Shown one piece after another: positions 6,161 to 14,906 of a stretch of DNA of 64,000 nucleotides (positions within the stretch are counted from its first letter, which is position 1; every line of letters begins with the position of its first letter). The position numbers and the translations under genes were made by a program. Below the pieces are notes generated by a model. It was given only the letters and a program-made list of their open reading frames with translations, had not been told where the DNA came from and did no database searches. The stretch is from assembly GCA_963749905.1 (NCBI GenBank), contig CAVVOF010000006.1, forward strand, positions 496,001 through 560,000, read 5' to 3'. The stretch comes from UBA10649 sp963749905 (GTDB taxonomy: Bacteria > Actinomycetota > Actinomycetes > S36-B12).

Positions 6161-8607
6161 GCGGTGCGGGTGACGACGACGAGGTCGGCGCCGCGCTCCA
6201 CGACCGCCACGTCGCCGCTCACGTCCGTGCGGACCACCAGGGCCCCCGCTGCCGCCCAGGACTGCACCGTGCTCTCCGCCGGCTGCCCGTACCCATTGCC
6301 CTCCCCGACGCTGATCAGCGCCAGCCGCGCCCCCACCCAGCCGGGGAACCGGTCGTCCTGGCGGGCCGACCCGTGATGCGGCACCTTGACCACATCGAAG
6401 GAGCGCCCCGCCAGATCGGCCGCGATCGCCACCTGCGCCTCCGTCTCGATGTCACCGGTCAGCAGCAGGCTCCGCTCCCCCACCGTCACCACCAGCACGA
6501 TGCTCGCGTTGTTCGGACGGGAGCCAGCCTCGATCAGGCGCCGCGGCGCAATCACCTCCACAGTCGCCGCCGCCACCTGCCACCGATCCCCGGCCATGCC
6601 GGCCGTCGCCGGCACGGCCGCCCGCGAGAGCCGCTCGAGAACTGCCGCCGCCTCCTCTGCCGGCTCGGGGAGCGGCGGCAGCACGGCCCGCGCGACGGGT
6701 CGGCCGCGCAGGACCCCTGCCAGCCCCGCCGCATGGTCGGCGTGGAAGTGCGAGACCACGAGCATCGGGACCGCAGTGACGCCCGCATCGGACAGGCAGG
6801 CGTCGACCGCGTCGGGATCCGGGCCGGCATCGACCACCAGCGCCGCACCCGGCCCGACGCGCACCGCAAGCGCGTCGCCCTGCCCGACGTCGCACATGAT
6901 CGCGAGCCACCCGTCCGGCGGCCATCCTCGGCGTTCCGCGGGTGCGGCGACGACCAGCGCAACCACCAGTCCCGAGCCCACGAGCGCAGGCATCCGCAGC
7001 CGGACCGGTAGTCGCCTCGCCACCCGCCAGCCGGCCACCACCCCGGCGCCCGTCGCGACGAGCGCCAGCACCCCCGACCAGCCCTCAGGCCAGGGCACCG
7101 CAGAGCCCGGCGCGTCCGCCGAGGTCGTGGCCACCCGGGCAATCCACAGCGCCGGCCACGCGGCCAGCCACCCCAGCACGGCGGCGGCGGCCGGTAGCGC
7201 GGGGGAGATCAGCGCGGCCGCCAGGCCGAGCACGGTGATCGCCGGGACCACCGGCATCGCGGCGAGATTCGCCGGCACCGCAACCCACCCGGCCGCCCCG
7301 CCCATCGCGACGAGCACCGGCAGGGCAGCCAGCTGGGCGGACACGGTCAGGGCGAGCGCCTCACGCGGGGCCGACCCCCACCTGCCGACCCACGGCAGCC
7401 GCGCCAGCCGATCCCCCACGCCCGGAGCGATCAGGATCAGGCCCGCGGTCGCGAACACTGACAGGGCGAAGGCCCAGGACAGGGCCAGGGCCGGCATCAC
7501 GGTCACTAGCACCAGGACGCCGACGGCAAGCACGGAGGGACCCACGCGCCGGCCACCCACGAGGAGAGCACTGACGGTGATGGCGCCCATGGTGGCCGCC
7601 CGGAGCACGCTGGGCTCGCGTCCGACCAGCACCACGAAGTAGGCGAGCGCGGCCAGCGCGACGCCGACCCGGATGCCCAGACGCAGCCGAGCGGCACGAG
7701 CAGCGAGCAGCACCACGCCCATCGCGATCGCGACGTTTCCGCCCGAGACCGCCGTCAAGTGCGACAAGCCGCTCGCCCGCATGGCCTCTGCGAGGTCCGG
7801 CGACTGCCCGGACTCGTCGCCCACGGCAAGGCCCGCCACCAGCGCCGCCGCCTCGGGGTCGGTCTCGGACAGCGCCGCCCGCAGGCCGCTGCGCATCGCC
7901 TGGGCCGCCGCCGGTATGGGTCCTGGTTCTGTCAGCGGCACCGCCGGACGACTGCCCACCTCCACGCGAGCAGCCGCTCCCGTCCGCAGTGGCACGCGAG
8001 AGAGCCGACCGGTCCATGCCACCCGGCTTCCTGCAACCGGTGCCCCCACGTCGACCGGCAGTCGGATCGTCAGTGGCACGGACCCACTGACGGTCATCCC
8101 GCGGGCCGCGATGCTCTCGGCCTGCACTGACACCTCCTGCCACGAGCGCGGACCCCACGCCCGGGCACTTCGCGCAGTCACGACTCGCGCCTCCGCCGTC
8201 ACCTCCCCGATCACCTCGGCAGTCGCCTTGTGGTCGATCCAGGCTGCCAGGGGCGGACGCGTAAGGAGCAGCACCTGCCCGGACGCCGCCACAGCGCCGA
8301 GAAGCAGGAACACCAGAGCCAACGCCACATGCCGCCCGAGACCCCGACCAGAGCCTTTCCGCGGGGTCCCACGCGCCGCCCGCACACCGACCACGACGGC
8401 TCCGCAGATGAGCAGCAACACGAGCACCGCCGCCACGACCAGCACTGGAGCCGAGCGGTCCTGCACGGACTCGACTGTCGGGGCCGAGTCGAGATACGCC
8501 AGCGTCGAACCGGCGCCCACCCACGCGGCCGACGCGGGGATCAGCAGTCGACCGTCGCGAAGCGAGCCGGCCGGTGACGCGCGCGGGTCAGATCCGGACG
8601 AGCCCAC
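6145..8607 (-). CDS. comEC: ComEC/Rec2 DNA-uptake channel protein
   Basis: This 820-residue multi-pass protein is the predicted inner-membrane channel for transforming DNA. It has N-terminal membrane helices, a middle competence domain (helices from about residue 230 to 560, including LTAVSGGNVAIAMGV), and a C-terminal metallo-beta-lactamase domain. That domain has HFHADH at about residue 620, LLLTGDIE and KVPHHGS, so the nuclease-like metal site is intact. GTG 8607 is the best start because the family-typical region DGRLLIPASAAW follows closely; it overlaps comEA by 20 nt. No Shine-Dalgarno is strong, so translation probably depends on comEA. The last codons and the stop come from a palindromic repeat. 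Confidence 0.85.
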   Translation of the reverse strand: MGSSGSDPRASPAGSLRDGRLLIPASAAWVGAGSTLAYLDSAPTVESVQDRSAPVLVVAAVLVLLLICGAVVVGVRAARGTPRKGSGRGLGRHVALALVFLLLGAVAASGQVLLLTRPPLAAWIDHKATAEVIGEVTAEARVVTARSARAWGPRSWQEVSVQAESIAARGMTVSGSVPLTIRLPVDVGAPVAGSRVAWTGRLSRVPLRTGAAARVEVGSRPAVPLTEPGPIPAAAQAMRSGLRAALSETDPEAAALVAGLAVGDESGQSPDLAEAMRASGLSHLTAVSGGNVAIAMGVVLLAARAARLRLGIRVGVALAALAYFVVLVGREPSVLRAATMGAITVSALLVGGRRVGPSVLAVGVLVLVTVMPALALSWAFALSVFATAGLILIAPGVGDRLARLPWVGRWGSAPREALALTVSAQLAALPVLVAMGGAAGWVAVPANLAAMPVVPAITVLGLAAALISPALPAAAAVLGWLAAWPALWIARVATTSADAPGSAVPWPEGWSGVLALVATGAGVVAGWRVARRLPVRLRMPALVGSGLVVALVVAAPAERRGWPPDGWLAIMCDVGQGDALAVRVGPGAALVVDAGPDPDAVDACLSDAGVTAVPMLVVSHFHADHAAGLAGVLRGRPVARAVLPPLPEPAEEAAAVLERLSRAAVPATAGMAGDRWQVAAATVEVIAPRRLIEAGSRPNNASIVLVVTVGERSLLLTGDIETEAQVAIAADLAGRSFDVVKVPHHGSARQDDRFPGWVGARLALISVGEGNGYGQPAESTVQSWAAAGALVVRTDVSGDVAVVERGADLVVVTRTAPRPS

Positions 8608-9523
8608 GGATCTGGCCGAGGATCGCGTCGCCGATGCCCGCCACCTCCCCCAGTTCGTCGATCGACCGGAACGAGCCGTTGGCGACACGCCACGCGACGA
8701 TGCGGCCTGCGATGACTGGACCGATGCCCGGTAGCGAGTCGAGGACCTGCGCCGACGCCGTGTTGAGGTCGACCAGGAGGGGCGCCGCATTCGGCGCCGC
8801 CGCCCGGGACGGGGTCGACGCCGCGGGGCTCGCCGCCGTCGCCCCGCCGGGTCGTATGCCCACCGCTACCTGCTCTCCGTCGACGAGCAGTCGCGCGAGG
8901 TTGACGGTCTCCGCGGCGCGTGGCCGGGTCACTCCGCCGGCCGCCTCGATGGCGTCGGCCACCCGCGCCCCTTCCGCGAGCCGGACCAGTCCCGGCTCGG
9001 CCACCTGCCCGATGACATGCACGACCACGAAGCGCTCCGGAGGCGCGTCCACTCCTCCCACAGGGAGCGCACCTGCCTCTGTCCCGGACGACGGGATGTC
9101 GAGCGGCACGTCGTCGCCCACGACCACAGGAGCGCCGGCCGCTGCTCCTGCCACGGCCGCACCCTCCTGCTCCCCCGGGTCCACCATGCTCGCTGAGCCC
9201 GACGCACCGCCAGCGACGGACGACGGACGATCGAAGCCGACGCCGGGCACCCCGGTCGCCAGCGGTACCGGGACGTCGGCGACCGCTCGAGGACGACCGA
9301 ACCACGCCTGATACCCCACGAACAGCAGGACGGCAGCCATGATCACCGCCAGACCCCTCAGGGCCGACCGCCCCCACCCGGGCAGACTCAACCGCCCGGC
9401 ATCGGCACCGTCGACGGGGCGCGCCACGTCGGACGGGCCGACCGGGCGCCACTGGGCGGCCAGGCGCTGCAGCCGATGCTCGGCGGCCCTGGGCAGGGCG
9501 GGGCGCTTTCGGGTCCACGGCAT
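8588..9523 (-). CDS. comEA: ComEA-type DNA receptor for competence
   Basis: This 311-residue membrane-anchored protein should bind double-stranded DNA outside the membrane and feed ComEC. A cytoplasmic basic tail is followed by one membrane helix (about residues 57-76, ending GYQAWF) and a low-complexity linker. Then come an SLBB domain (VVHVIGQVAEPGLVRLAEG, about 170-225) and a C-terminal helix-hairpin-helix pair (VDLNTASAQVLDSLPGIGP and LGEVAGIGDAILGQIRG). It is longer than typical ComEA because of the Ala/Gly-rich linker. It forms an operon with comEC through a 20 nt overlap. Together with the pilus locus at 49.6-64 kb this suggests natural competence. Confidence 0.87.
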   Translation of the reverse strand: MPWTRKRPALPRAAEHRLQRLAAQWRPVGPSDVARPVDGADAGRLSLPGWGRSALRGLAVIMAAVLLFVGYQAWFGRPRAVADVPVPLATGVPGVGFDRPSSVAGGASGSASMVDPGEQEGAAVAGAAAGAPVVVGDDVPLDIPSSGTEAGALPVGGVDAPPERFVVVHVIGQVAEPGLVRLAEGARVADAIEAAGGVTRPRAAETVNLARLLVDGEQVAVGIRPGGATAASPAASTPSRAAAPNAAPLLVDLNTASAQVLDSLPGIGPVIAGRIVAWRVANGSFRSIDELGEVAGIGDAILGQIRGLVRI

Positions 9524-9569
9524 GCCTGGACGCTAGGACGGCGGGCACCGGCAGCAGCGCCCGTGCAGC

Positions 9570-9595
9570 CCGGCTGGGGATCAGCGACCAGCCGG
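9570..9595 (-). terminator. hairpin after plsY
   Basis: The arms CCGGCTGG and CCAGCCGG form a perfect 8 bp stem with a 10 nt loop, 26 nt past the plsY stop and before comEA. There is no U-tract, as is common in G+C-rich actinobacteria. Confidence 0.4.
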
Positions 9596-9620
9596 CGCGT
9601 CGGCTGGGGACAACTGGCGA

Positions 9621-10223
9621 TCAGGACCTGCCGCGCAGCCCCGCCCACGCCTCACGAAGGTTCCGCTTGTGCCGCACCAGGACCAGCATGCCCAGCACCA
9701 CCGAGAACCACATGTCCGCGATGTCGAACCAGCCCAGCCACCACGCCCCAAGCGCGCCGACGATCAGGGTGAGCGCTCCGAGCACGGCCCCGAGCCCCAC
9801 GCGGTGCCAGACCGCGACCCCGATGGCGAACGCGATCAGCACCGGGATCGCCATCAGCGGCTCGACACCGAGGATCGCTCCCAGCGTCGTCGCCACGCCC
9901 TTGCCACCGCGCCCCTTCAGGTACGGGGAGGTCACATGGCCGACGACGGCGGCGATGCCGGCCACCTCGCCGGCCGACTGACTCACGAGGGTGGCGAACA
10001 GCACGGCGGGGACGAAGCCCTTGAGGATGTCGAGGAAGCCCACCAGGACCGCCCATCTCGGCCCGAGCGCGCGCCCGACGTTGGTCGCTCCCGGGTTGCC
10101 TGAGCCGGTGGTCCGCAGATCGACGCCGAAGACGCGCGCGATGATGGCTGCGGGATTGATCGCGCCGAGGCCGTAGCCGACGACGACCGCCAGCACCCAC
10201 CCGACCCACGTCGGCATGTCCAT
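9621..10223 (-). CDS. plsY: glycerol-3-phosphate acyltransferase PlsY
   Basis: This 200-residue membrane enzyme transfers the acyl group of acyl-phosphate to glycerol-3-phosphate in phospholipid synthesis. Family motifs are visible: GSGNPGATNVGR (motif 1), KGRGGKGVATTLG (motif 2) and a late VRHKRNL (motif 3), with about five membrane helices. ATG 10223 overlaps the degV stop by one base (TGATG) and lies 5 nt after GGGA; GTG 10226 is a possible alternative. It is translationally coupled to degV. Length is normal. Confidence 0.88.
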   Translation of the reverse strand: MDMPTWVGWVLAVVVGYGLGAINPAAIIARVFGVDLRTTGSGNPGATNVGRALGPRWAVLVGFLDILKGFVPAVLFATLVSQSAGEVAGIAAVVGHVTSPYLKGRGGKGVATTLGAILGVEPLMAIPVLIAFAIGVAVWHRVGLGAVLGALTLIVGALGAWWLGWFDIADMWFSVVLGMLVLVRHKRNLREAWAGLRGRS

Positions 10224-11107
10224 CACGGTCCCGTCGACGTCTGCCCGGATCCGGCCAGCGGAACCCGAGGGGAGACGACCACCGCGACCATGCCCGGGCC
10301 GACGTGCGCACCCACCACTCCGCCGACCACCCCTTCGACGACCGTCGCCTCCGGCAGCCGGTCCGCGAGACGGCGGGCGAGGTCGGCGGCCCGTTCCGGG
10401 GCACCCAGATGCTGCACCGCGACGTCGACCGCCATTCCGTCGGCCGCCGTGACGGCCAGTTCCTCCAGCCGCGCCAGCGCCTTGGTGGCCGTACGCACCT
10501 GGTCGAGGCGGACCACGTGACCGTCGTCGACGCCGAGCAGCGGCTTGACCTGCAACGCCTGACCGACGGCGGCCCGGGCCGCGCTGACCCGTCCTCCGCG
10601 GCGCAGGTACTCCAGCGTGTCGACGTAGAAGAAGACGGAGGAGGCGTGGGCGCGCTCGTCCACGACGGCAGCGACCTCGTCCACCGACGCCCCCGTGCGC
10701 GCCAGCTCCGCACCGCTGACCACAGCGAAGCCGAGGCCCATGGCGATGGATCGACTGTCGACGACGCGTACCGGGAGGTCGAACTCCTTCGCCGCCAGCA
10801 GCGCGGACTCGTAGGTCGCAGACATGGACGCGGACAGCGTGGCCACCACGATGCCGGTGGCGCCCTCGGCCTCGGCCTCCTGATACGCCTGCAGGAACCT
10901 GGTCGGCGACGGGCGTGACGTGGTGACCGGGCGCCAGGCCGCGAGCGCCTCGGCCACCCGCATGGCCTGGTCATCGTCCGTCTCGTCGAAGGGCTGCCCC
11001 GCGACGATCACCTGGACCGGAACGATCCGGATGCCGAGGTCGCGCGCCCAGCCCGCGGGCAGGTAGCTCGTCGAGTCCGAGACGACGGCGACGCGATGCG
11101 AGGACAC
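10223..11107 (-). CDS. DegV family fatty-acid-binding protein
   Basis: This 294-residue protein begins VAVVSDSTSYLPAGWA, the classic DegV N-terminal motif. It also has RPSPTRFLQAY, IVVATLSASMSATYESA and YLRRGGRVS. Such proteins bind a single fatty acid and act as the FakB subunit where a FakA kinase is present; FakA is not in the window. GTG 11107 follows an AAGG site and begins directly before the motif; the open frame upstream is non-conserved. Coupling to plsY, which uses acyl-phosphate, gives a sensible context for a fatty-acid carrier. Confidence 0.82.
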   Translation of the reverse strand: MSSHRVAVVSDSTSYLPAGWARDLGIRIVPVQVIVAGQPFDETDDDQAMRVAEALAAWRPVTTSRPSPTRFLQAYQEAEAEGATGIVVATLSASMSATYESALLAAKEFDLPVRVVDSRSIAMGLGFAVVSGAELARTGASVDEVAAVVDERAHASSVFFYVDTLEYLRRGGRVSAARAAVGQALQVKPLLGVDDGHVVRLDQVRTATKALARLEELAVTAADGMAVDVAVQHLGAPERAADLARRLADRLPEATVVEGVVGGVVGAHVGPGMVAVVVSPRVPLAGSGQTSTGP

Positions 11108-11117
11108 GCCTTGCACC

Positions 11118-12326
11118 CTAGCCGGGACGGACACTGCCCACGAGGGATCGAAGCAGGGCCGCGCGCGCGGACGACGGGACCACGTCGTCGACGACAACGG
11201 ACGTCGCACCCACCCAGCGCGCCGCCTCGACGAGTGCTCGGGCCGTCCCGTCGACGGCCGCCCGCGACGTCGACTCCATCGTCACCCGCCGTGCGTGCAG
11301 CACGCCCTTCTCCCGCTTGGGATCGACGCGAGCCACCAATCGCCCCTGGTGCAGCACCGGCATGGCGAAATAGCCATGCACGCGTTTGTGCGCCGGGGTG
11401 TACGCCTCGATGCGGTGCCGCATCCCGAAGATCCGCTCGGCGCGCTCGCGGTACCAGACCAGCGGGTCGAACGGCGAGAGGAGCGTCGTGCGATGCCGCT
11501 CGCGCCCCGCCGACTCCAGCCACGCCAATGCCTCGGGATGGGCCCACGCGGCCGGCCAGCCGCGCACGGCCACGCGGACCAGCCCAGCGTCGTCGGCATG
11601 CCTCGCCACCGCGGCCTTCGGCAGCCGGTGCACATCGGCGATATCCCCTGCTGTGCCGATGCCCATCAGCCGCGCACCACTGCCCACGAGGTCCGCATGG
11701 CAGCGAGCATCGCTGTGGTCGTCGTGCAGCACCGCGTCCGGCACCACCCGTTCGGCCAGGTCGTACGTCCGGCGCCAGCCCACCCGCCGGGTGACCACCA
11801 CGGTCCCGACGTCGAGCAGCCACTCGAGCCCGATCTTCGAATCGGACCAGTCCCACCACTCGCCCCCGGACTTGGCCCCGCCCACATCCGACGTGGTGAT
11901 CGGGCCCTCGTCGCGGATCCGGCCGACGAGCGCGTCGAGGTCGTGGCGTGGCACGCCGTGCCACCGCTCCCCCTTCGCGCGGTAGTGACGACGCCGGAAC
12001 GCGAAGGACGGCCAGGACTCCATGGGCAGCACGCAGGCGGCGTGGGACCAGTACTCGAACGCGGTCCCGCCCGACCAGTAGGCCTCCTCGACGGCTGTCC
12101 GCCCCACGGCCCCGTGCCGCGCGTACGCGATCAGCTCGTGCGAACGCGCAAGCACTGAGATGGTGTCGAGCTGCACGGCGCCCAGGCGCTGGAGCATCCC
12201 GCGGACGACGTCGACCTGGCGACGATGCGAGCTGCGCTCCGATGCAGCCGGGGTCGGCTGGCCACCGAGGAGTCCCGCGGCCCAGAGCGCCGTCCGACGG
12301 GCGTCGTCCGGACTGATCTCCAACAT
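11118..12326 (-). CDS. YcaQ-type winged-helix DNA glycosylase
   Basis: This 402-residue protein belongs to the HTH_42 (AlkZ/YcaQ) family of DNA glycosylases, which unhook interstrand crosslinks or remove bulky alkylated bases. The catalytic element is QLD at residues 52-54 within GAVQLDTISVL. The Gln-x-Asp form is characteristic of the YcaQ branch, whereas AlkZ has Gln-x-Gln. Other family signatures are ARHGAVGRTAVEEAYW near residue 70 and SPFDPLVWYRERAERIFG near 290. It lies 19 nt after leuS on the same strand and 10 nt before degV, so it may be co-transcribed. The ATG at 12326 has only a weak ribosome site. Confidence 0.82.
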   Translation of the reverse strand: MLEISPDDARRTALWAAGLLGGQPTPAASERSSHRRQVDVVRGMLQRLGAVQLDTISVLARSHELIAYARHGAVGRTAVEEAYWSGGTAFEYWSHAACVLPMESWPSFAFRRRHYRAKGERWHGVPRHDLDALVGRIRDEGPITTSDVGGAKSGGEWWDWSDSKIGLEWLLDVGTVVVTRRVGWRRTYDLAERVVPDAVLHDDHSDARCHADLVGSGARLMGIGTAGDIADVHRLPKAAVARHADDAGLVRVAVRGWPAAWAHPEALAWLESAGRERHRTTLLSPFDPLVWYRERAERIFGMRHRIEAYTPAHKRVHGYFAMPVLHQGRLVARVDPKREKGVLHARRVTMESTSRAAVDGTARALVEAARWVGATSVVVDDVVPSSARAALLRSLVGSVRPG

Positions 12327-12345
12327 GTGCGGACGCCGAGGCGGG

Positions 12346-14829
12346 TTACGCGGGCACGATGTTCACGAGCTTGGGCGCGCGCACGATGACCGTGCGGATG
12401 CCCCGACCCTCGAGGGCCTTGACGACGCCCGGAGCCGCGACCGCAAGCGCCTCCAGTTCGGCCTCAGCAATCGACGGAGCCACGTCGAGCCGGTCCCGCA
12501 CCTTGCCCGCGACCTGGACGACGCACGTGACGGTCTCCTCGACCAGCAGCGCGGGATCGACCTGCGGCCAGCCGGCGAGCGCAACACTCGGACCGTGCCC
12601 GAGCCGGGCCCACATGTCCTCCGACGTGTACGGGGCGACCAGCGACAGCATCACCGCAACCGCCTCAGCGGCCTCGCGGACCGCGGGGTCCGCCGGGCCG
12701 CACCCCGCGTCGATGGCCTTGCGGGTCGCGTTGACCAGCTCCATCGTGCGCGCCACAGCGACGTTGAACCGGAATGACTCGACCGCGAGGCTCGCATCGT
12801 GGACGGCACGATGCGTCACCTTCCGGAGCTCGACGTCACCGGCGGAGAAGTCCGTGTCCGGCGCACTCGTCACGTCGCCCGAGAGTCGCCATGCCCGAGC
12901 CAGGAACTTTCGCGAGCCGGCGGGCGAGACCTCGGCCCAGTCGACGTCGTCCTCGGGGGGTCCCGCGAACACCATCGTCAGCCGGATCGCATCGACGCCG
13001 TGCTTCGCGAGCTCATCGGACAGCCGTACCAGGTTGCCGCGCGACTTGCTCATCGCCGACCCGTCCATGACGACCATGCCCTGGTTGAGCAGTCGGGTGA
13101 ACGGCTCGGTGAAGTCGAGCAGTCCCATGTCGTGCAGGACCTTGGTGAAGAACCGCGAGTAGAGCAGATGCAGGATCGCGTGCGTCACCCCGCCGACGTA
13201 CTGGTCGACGGGCAGCCAGTCGCGAACCTTGTCGGGGTCGAACGGGGCGTGGACGTTGTCCGGATCGGCGTACCGCAGGTAGTACCACGACGAGTCGACG
13301 AACGTGTCCATCGTGTCGGTGTCGCGCAGCGCGGGACCGCCGCAGGCGGGGCACGCGGTGTTGACCCACTCGGTCGCCCCGCCGAGGGGCGACGTGCCCT
13401 TCGGCTTCAGGTCCAGGCCCTCCGCCGGGGGCAGCGTGACGGGCAGCTGCTCGTCCGGTACCGGCACCTCGCCGCACGAGGGGCAGTGCACGATGGGAAT
13501 CGGCGTGCCCCAGTAGCGCTGTCGGGAGATCAGCCAGTCCCGGAGCCGGTAGTTCACGGCCGGCTTGCCCGTGCCGCGCTCCTCGAGGACGGCGATGATG
13601 GCGTCGATCGCCTCCTGCTTGCCGAGGCCGTCCAGCGGCCCCGAGTTCACGTGCGGGCCGTCGTCTCCGGTGGCCTCGCCCGTGACTGCCGGGTCCTCCC
13701 CTGCCTCGACGACGACGCGCACGTCCAGGCCGAACGTGCGGGCGAAGTCGAGGTCGCGCTGGTCGTGCGCGGGCACGGCCATGATCGCGCCGGTGCCGTA
13801 GTCGGCGAGCACGTAGTCGGACGCCCACACCGGCAGGCGCTCACCGTTGACCGGGTTGACGGCGTACCGGTGCAGGAACACGCCGGTCTTGTCGCGTCCG
13901 GAGTCCAGTCGCTCCACGTCCGACGTCTGCCTGACCTTGGCCAGGTAGCTCGCGAACTCGGCCTCCGCTGCGGATCCTGCGGCCAGTTCGGCGGCGAGGT
14001 CGGAGTCGGCGGCCACCACGAAGAACGTCGCGCCGAAGAGCGTGTCGGGCCGCGTCGTGTACACCGTCACCGGCTCTTCGCGGCCCTCGATCACGAAGTC
14101 GACCTCGGCCCCAGTGGACCGGCCGACCCAGTTGCGCTGCATGAGCAGCACCTTCTCCGGCCACTTGCCCTCGAGCTGCTCCATGTCGTCCAGCAGCCGA
14201 TCGGCGTAGTCCGTGATGCGCAGGTACCACTGCGTCAGCTTCTTCTTGGTGACGGGCGAATCGCAGCGCTCGCACAGCCCGGCGACCACCTGCTCGTTCG
14301 CCAGCACGGTCTGGTCGTTCGGGCACCAGTTGACGTTGCTGTCCTTGCGGTACGCGAGCCCGCGCTCGAACATGCGCAGGAAGAACCACTGGTTCCAGCG
14401 GTAGTACTCCGGGTCGCACGTGTTGAAGACCCGATCCCAGTCGAACGAGCACGCGTAGCGGCGCATGGAGGCCTTCTGCTGCGCGATGTTCTCGTACGTC
14501 CAGCGGACCGGGTCCTCGCCGCGCTTGATGGCCGCGTTCTCGGCCGGCAGCCCGAAGGCGTCCCAGCCGATGGGATGCATGACGTTGAAGCCGCGCTGCA
14601 CCCAGTACCGGGCGATCACGTCACCGAGCGCGTACGCCTCCGCGTGCCCCATGTGCAGGTCGCCCGAGGGGTAGGGGAACATGTCCAGCACGTACTTGCG
14701 GGGTCGCGGATCGTCCGGTCGACCCGATCGGAAGGGCGCAAGCTCGTCCCAGACCGGCAGCCAGCGTTCCTGGATGGCTGAGGCGTCGTACGCCTCGGCG
14801 GTGCCGTCGGGATCGGTCGTGGCCGTCAC
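12346..14829 (-). CDS. leuS: leucyl-tRNA synthetase
   Basis: This 827-residue class I synthetase charges tRNA-Leu. The ATP-binding motif HMGH is at residues 59-62 and the KMSKS-type motif reads AMSKSRGN near 592-599. The CP1 editing domain contains TTRPDTLFGATFFVVA and a Cys-rich zinc segment (CPSCG, CPACGG). The anticodon-binding and C-terminal domains are complete to VRAPKLVNIVPA. GTG 14829 is preceded by AAGGAG with 9 nt spacing, which fixes the start. It is normal length for the bacterial enzyme. The 77 nt upstream hold no visible T-box. Confidence 0.95.
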   Translation of the reverse strand: MTATTDPDGTAEAYDASAIQERWLPVWDELAPFRSGRPDDPRPRKYVLDMFPYPSGDLHMGHAEAYALGDVIARYWVQRGFNVMHPIGWDAFGLPAENAAIKRGEDPVRWTYENIAQQKASMRRYACSFDWDRVFNTCDPEYYRWNQWFFLRMFERGLAYRKDSNVNWCPNDQTVLANEQVVAGLCERCDSPVTKKKLTQWYLRITDYADRLLDDMEQLEGKWPEKVLLMQRNWVGRSTGAEVDFVIEGREEPVTVYTTRPDTLFGATFFVVAADSDLAAELAAGSAAEAEFASYLAKVRQTSDVERLDSGRDKTGVFLHRYAVNPVNGERLPVWASDYVLADYGTGAIMAVPAHDQRDLDFARTFGLDVRVVVEAGEDPAVTGEATGDDGPHVNSGPLDGLGKQEAIDAIIAVLEERGTGKPAVNYRLRDWLISRQRYWGTPIPIVHCPSCGEVPVPDEQLPVTLPPAEGLDLKPKGTSPLGGATEWVNTACPACGGPALRDTDTMDTFVDSSWYYLRYADPDNVHAPFDPDKVRDWLPVDQYVGGVTHAILHLLYSRFFTKVLHDMGLLDFTEPFTRLLNQGMVVMDGSAMSKSRGNLVRLSDELAKHGVDAIRLTMVFAGPPEDDVDWAEVSPAGSRKFLARAWRLSGDVTSAPDTDFSAGDVELRKVTHRAVHDASLAVESFRFNVAVARTMELVNATRKAIDAGCGPADPAVREAAEAVAVMLSLVAPYTSEDMWARLGHGPSVALAGWPQVDPALLVEETVTCVVQVAGKVRDRLDVAPSIAEAELEALAVAAPGVVKALEGRGIRTVIVRAPKLVNIVPA

Positions 14830-14906
14830 GTTCAGTGCTCCTTCTACCGGTCGATGTGCGCGCTCACCCTACCGAGCGGGCCGACGACCTCCGGACGGCG
14901 GAGCGG

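Noticed and set aside
12799..14781. 660-codon open frame antisense to leuS
   Set aside because: It is the mirror of a G+C-rich gene. The protein is compositionally odd, and leuS with all its motifs occupies the other strand.
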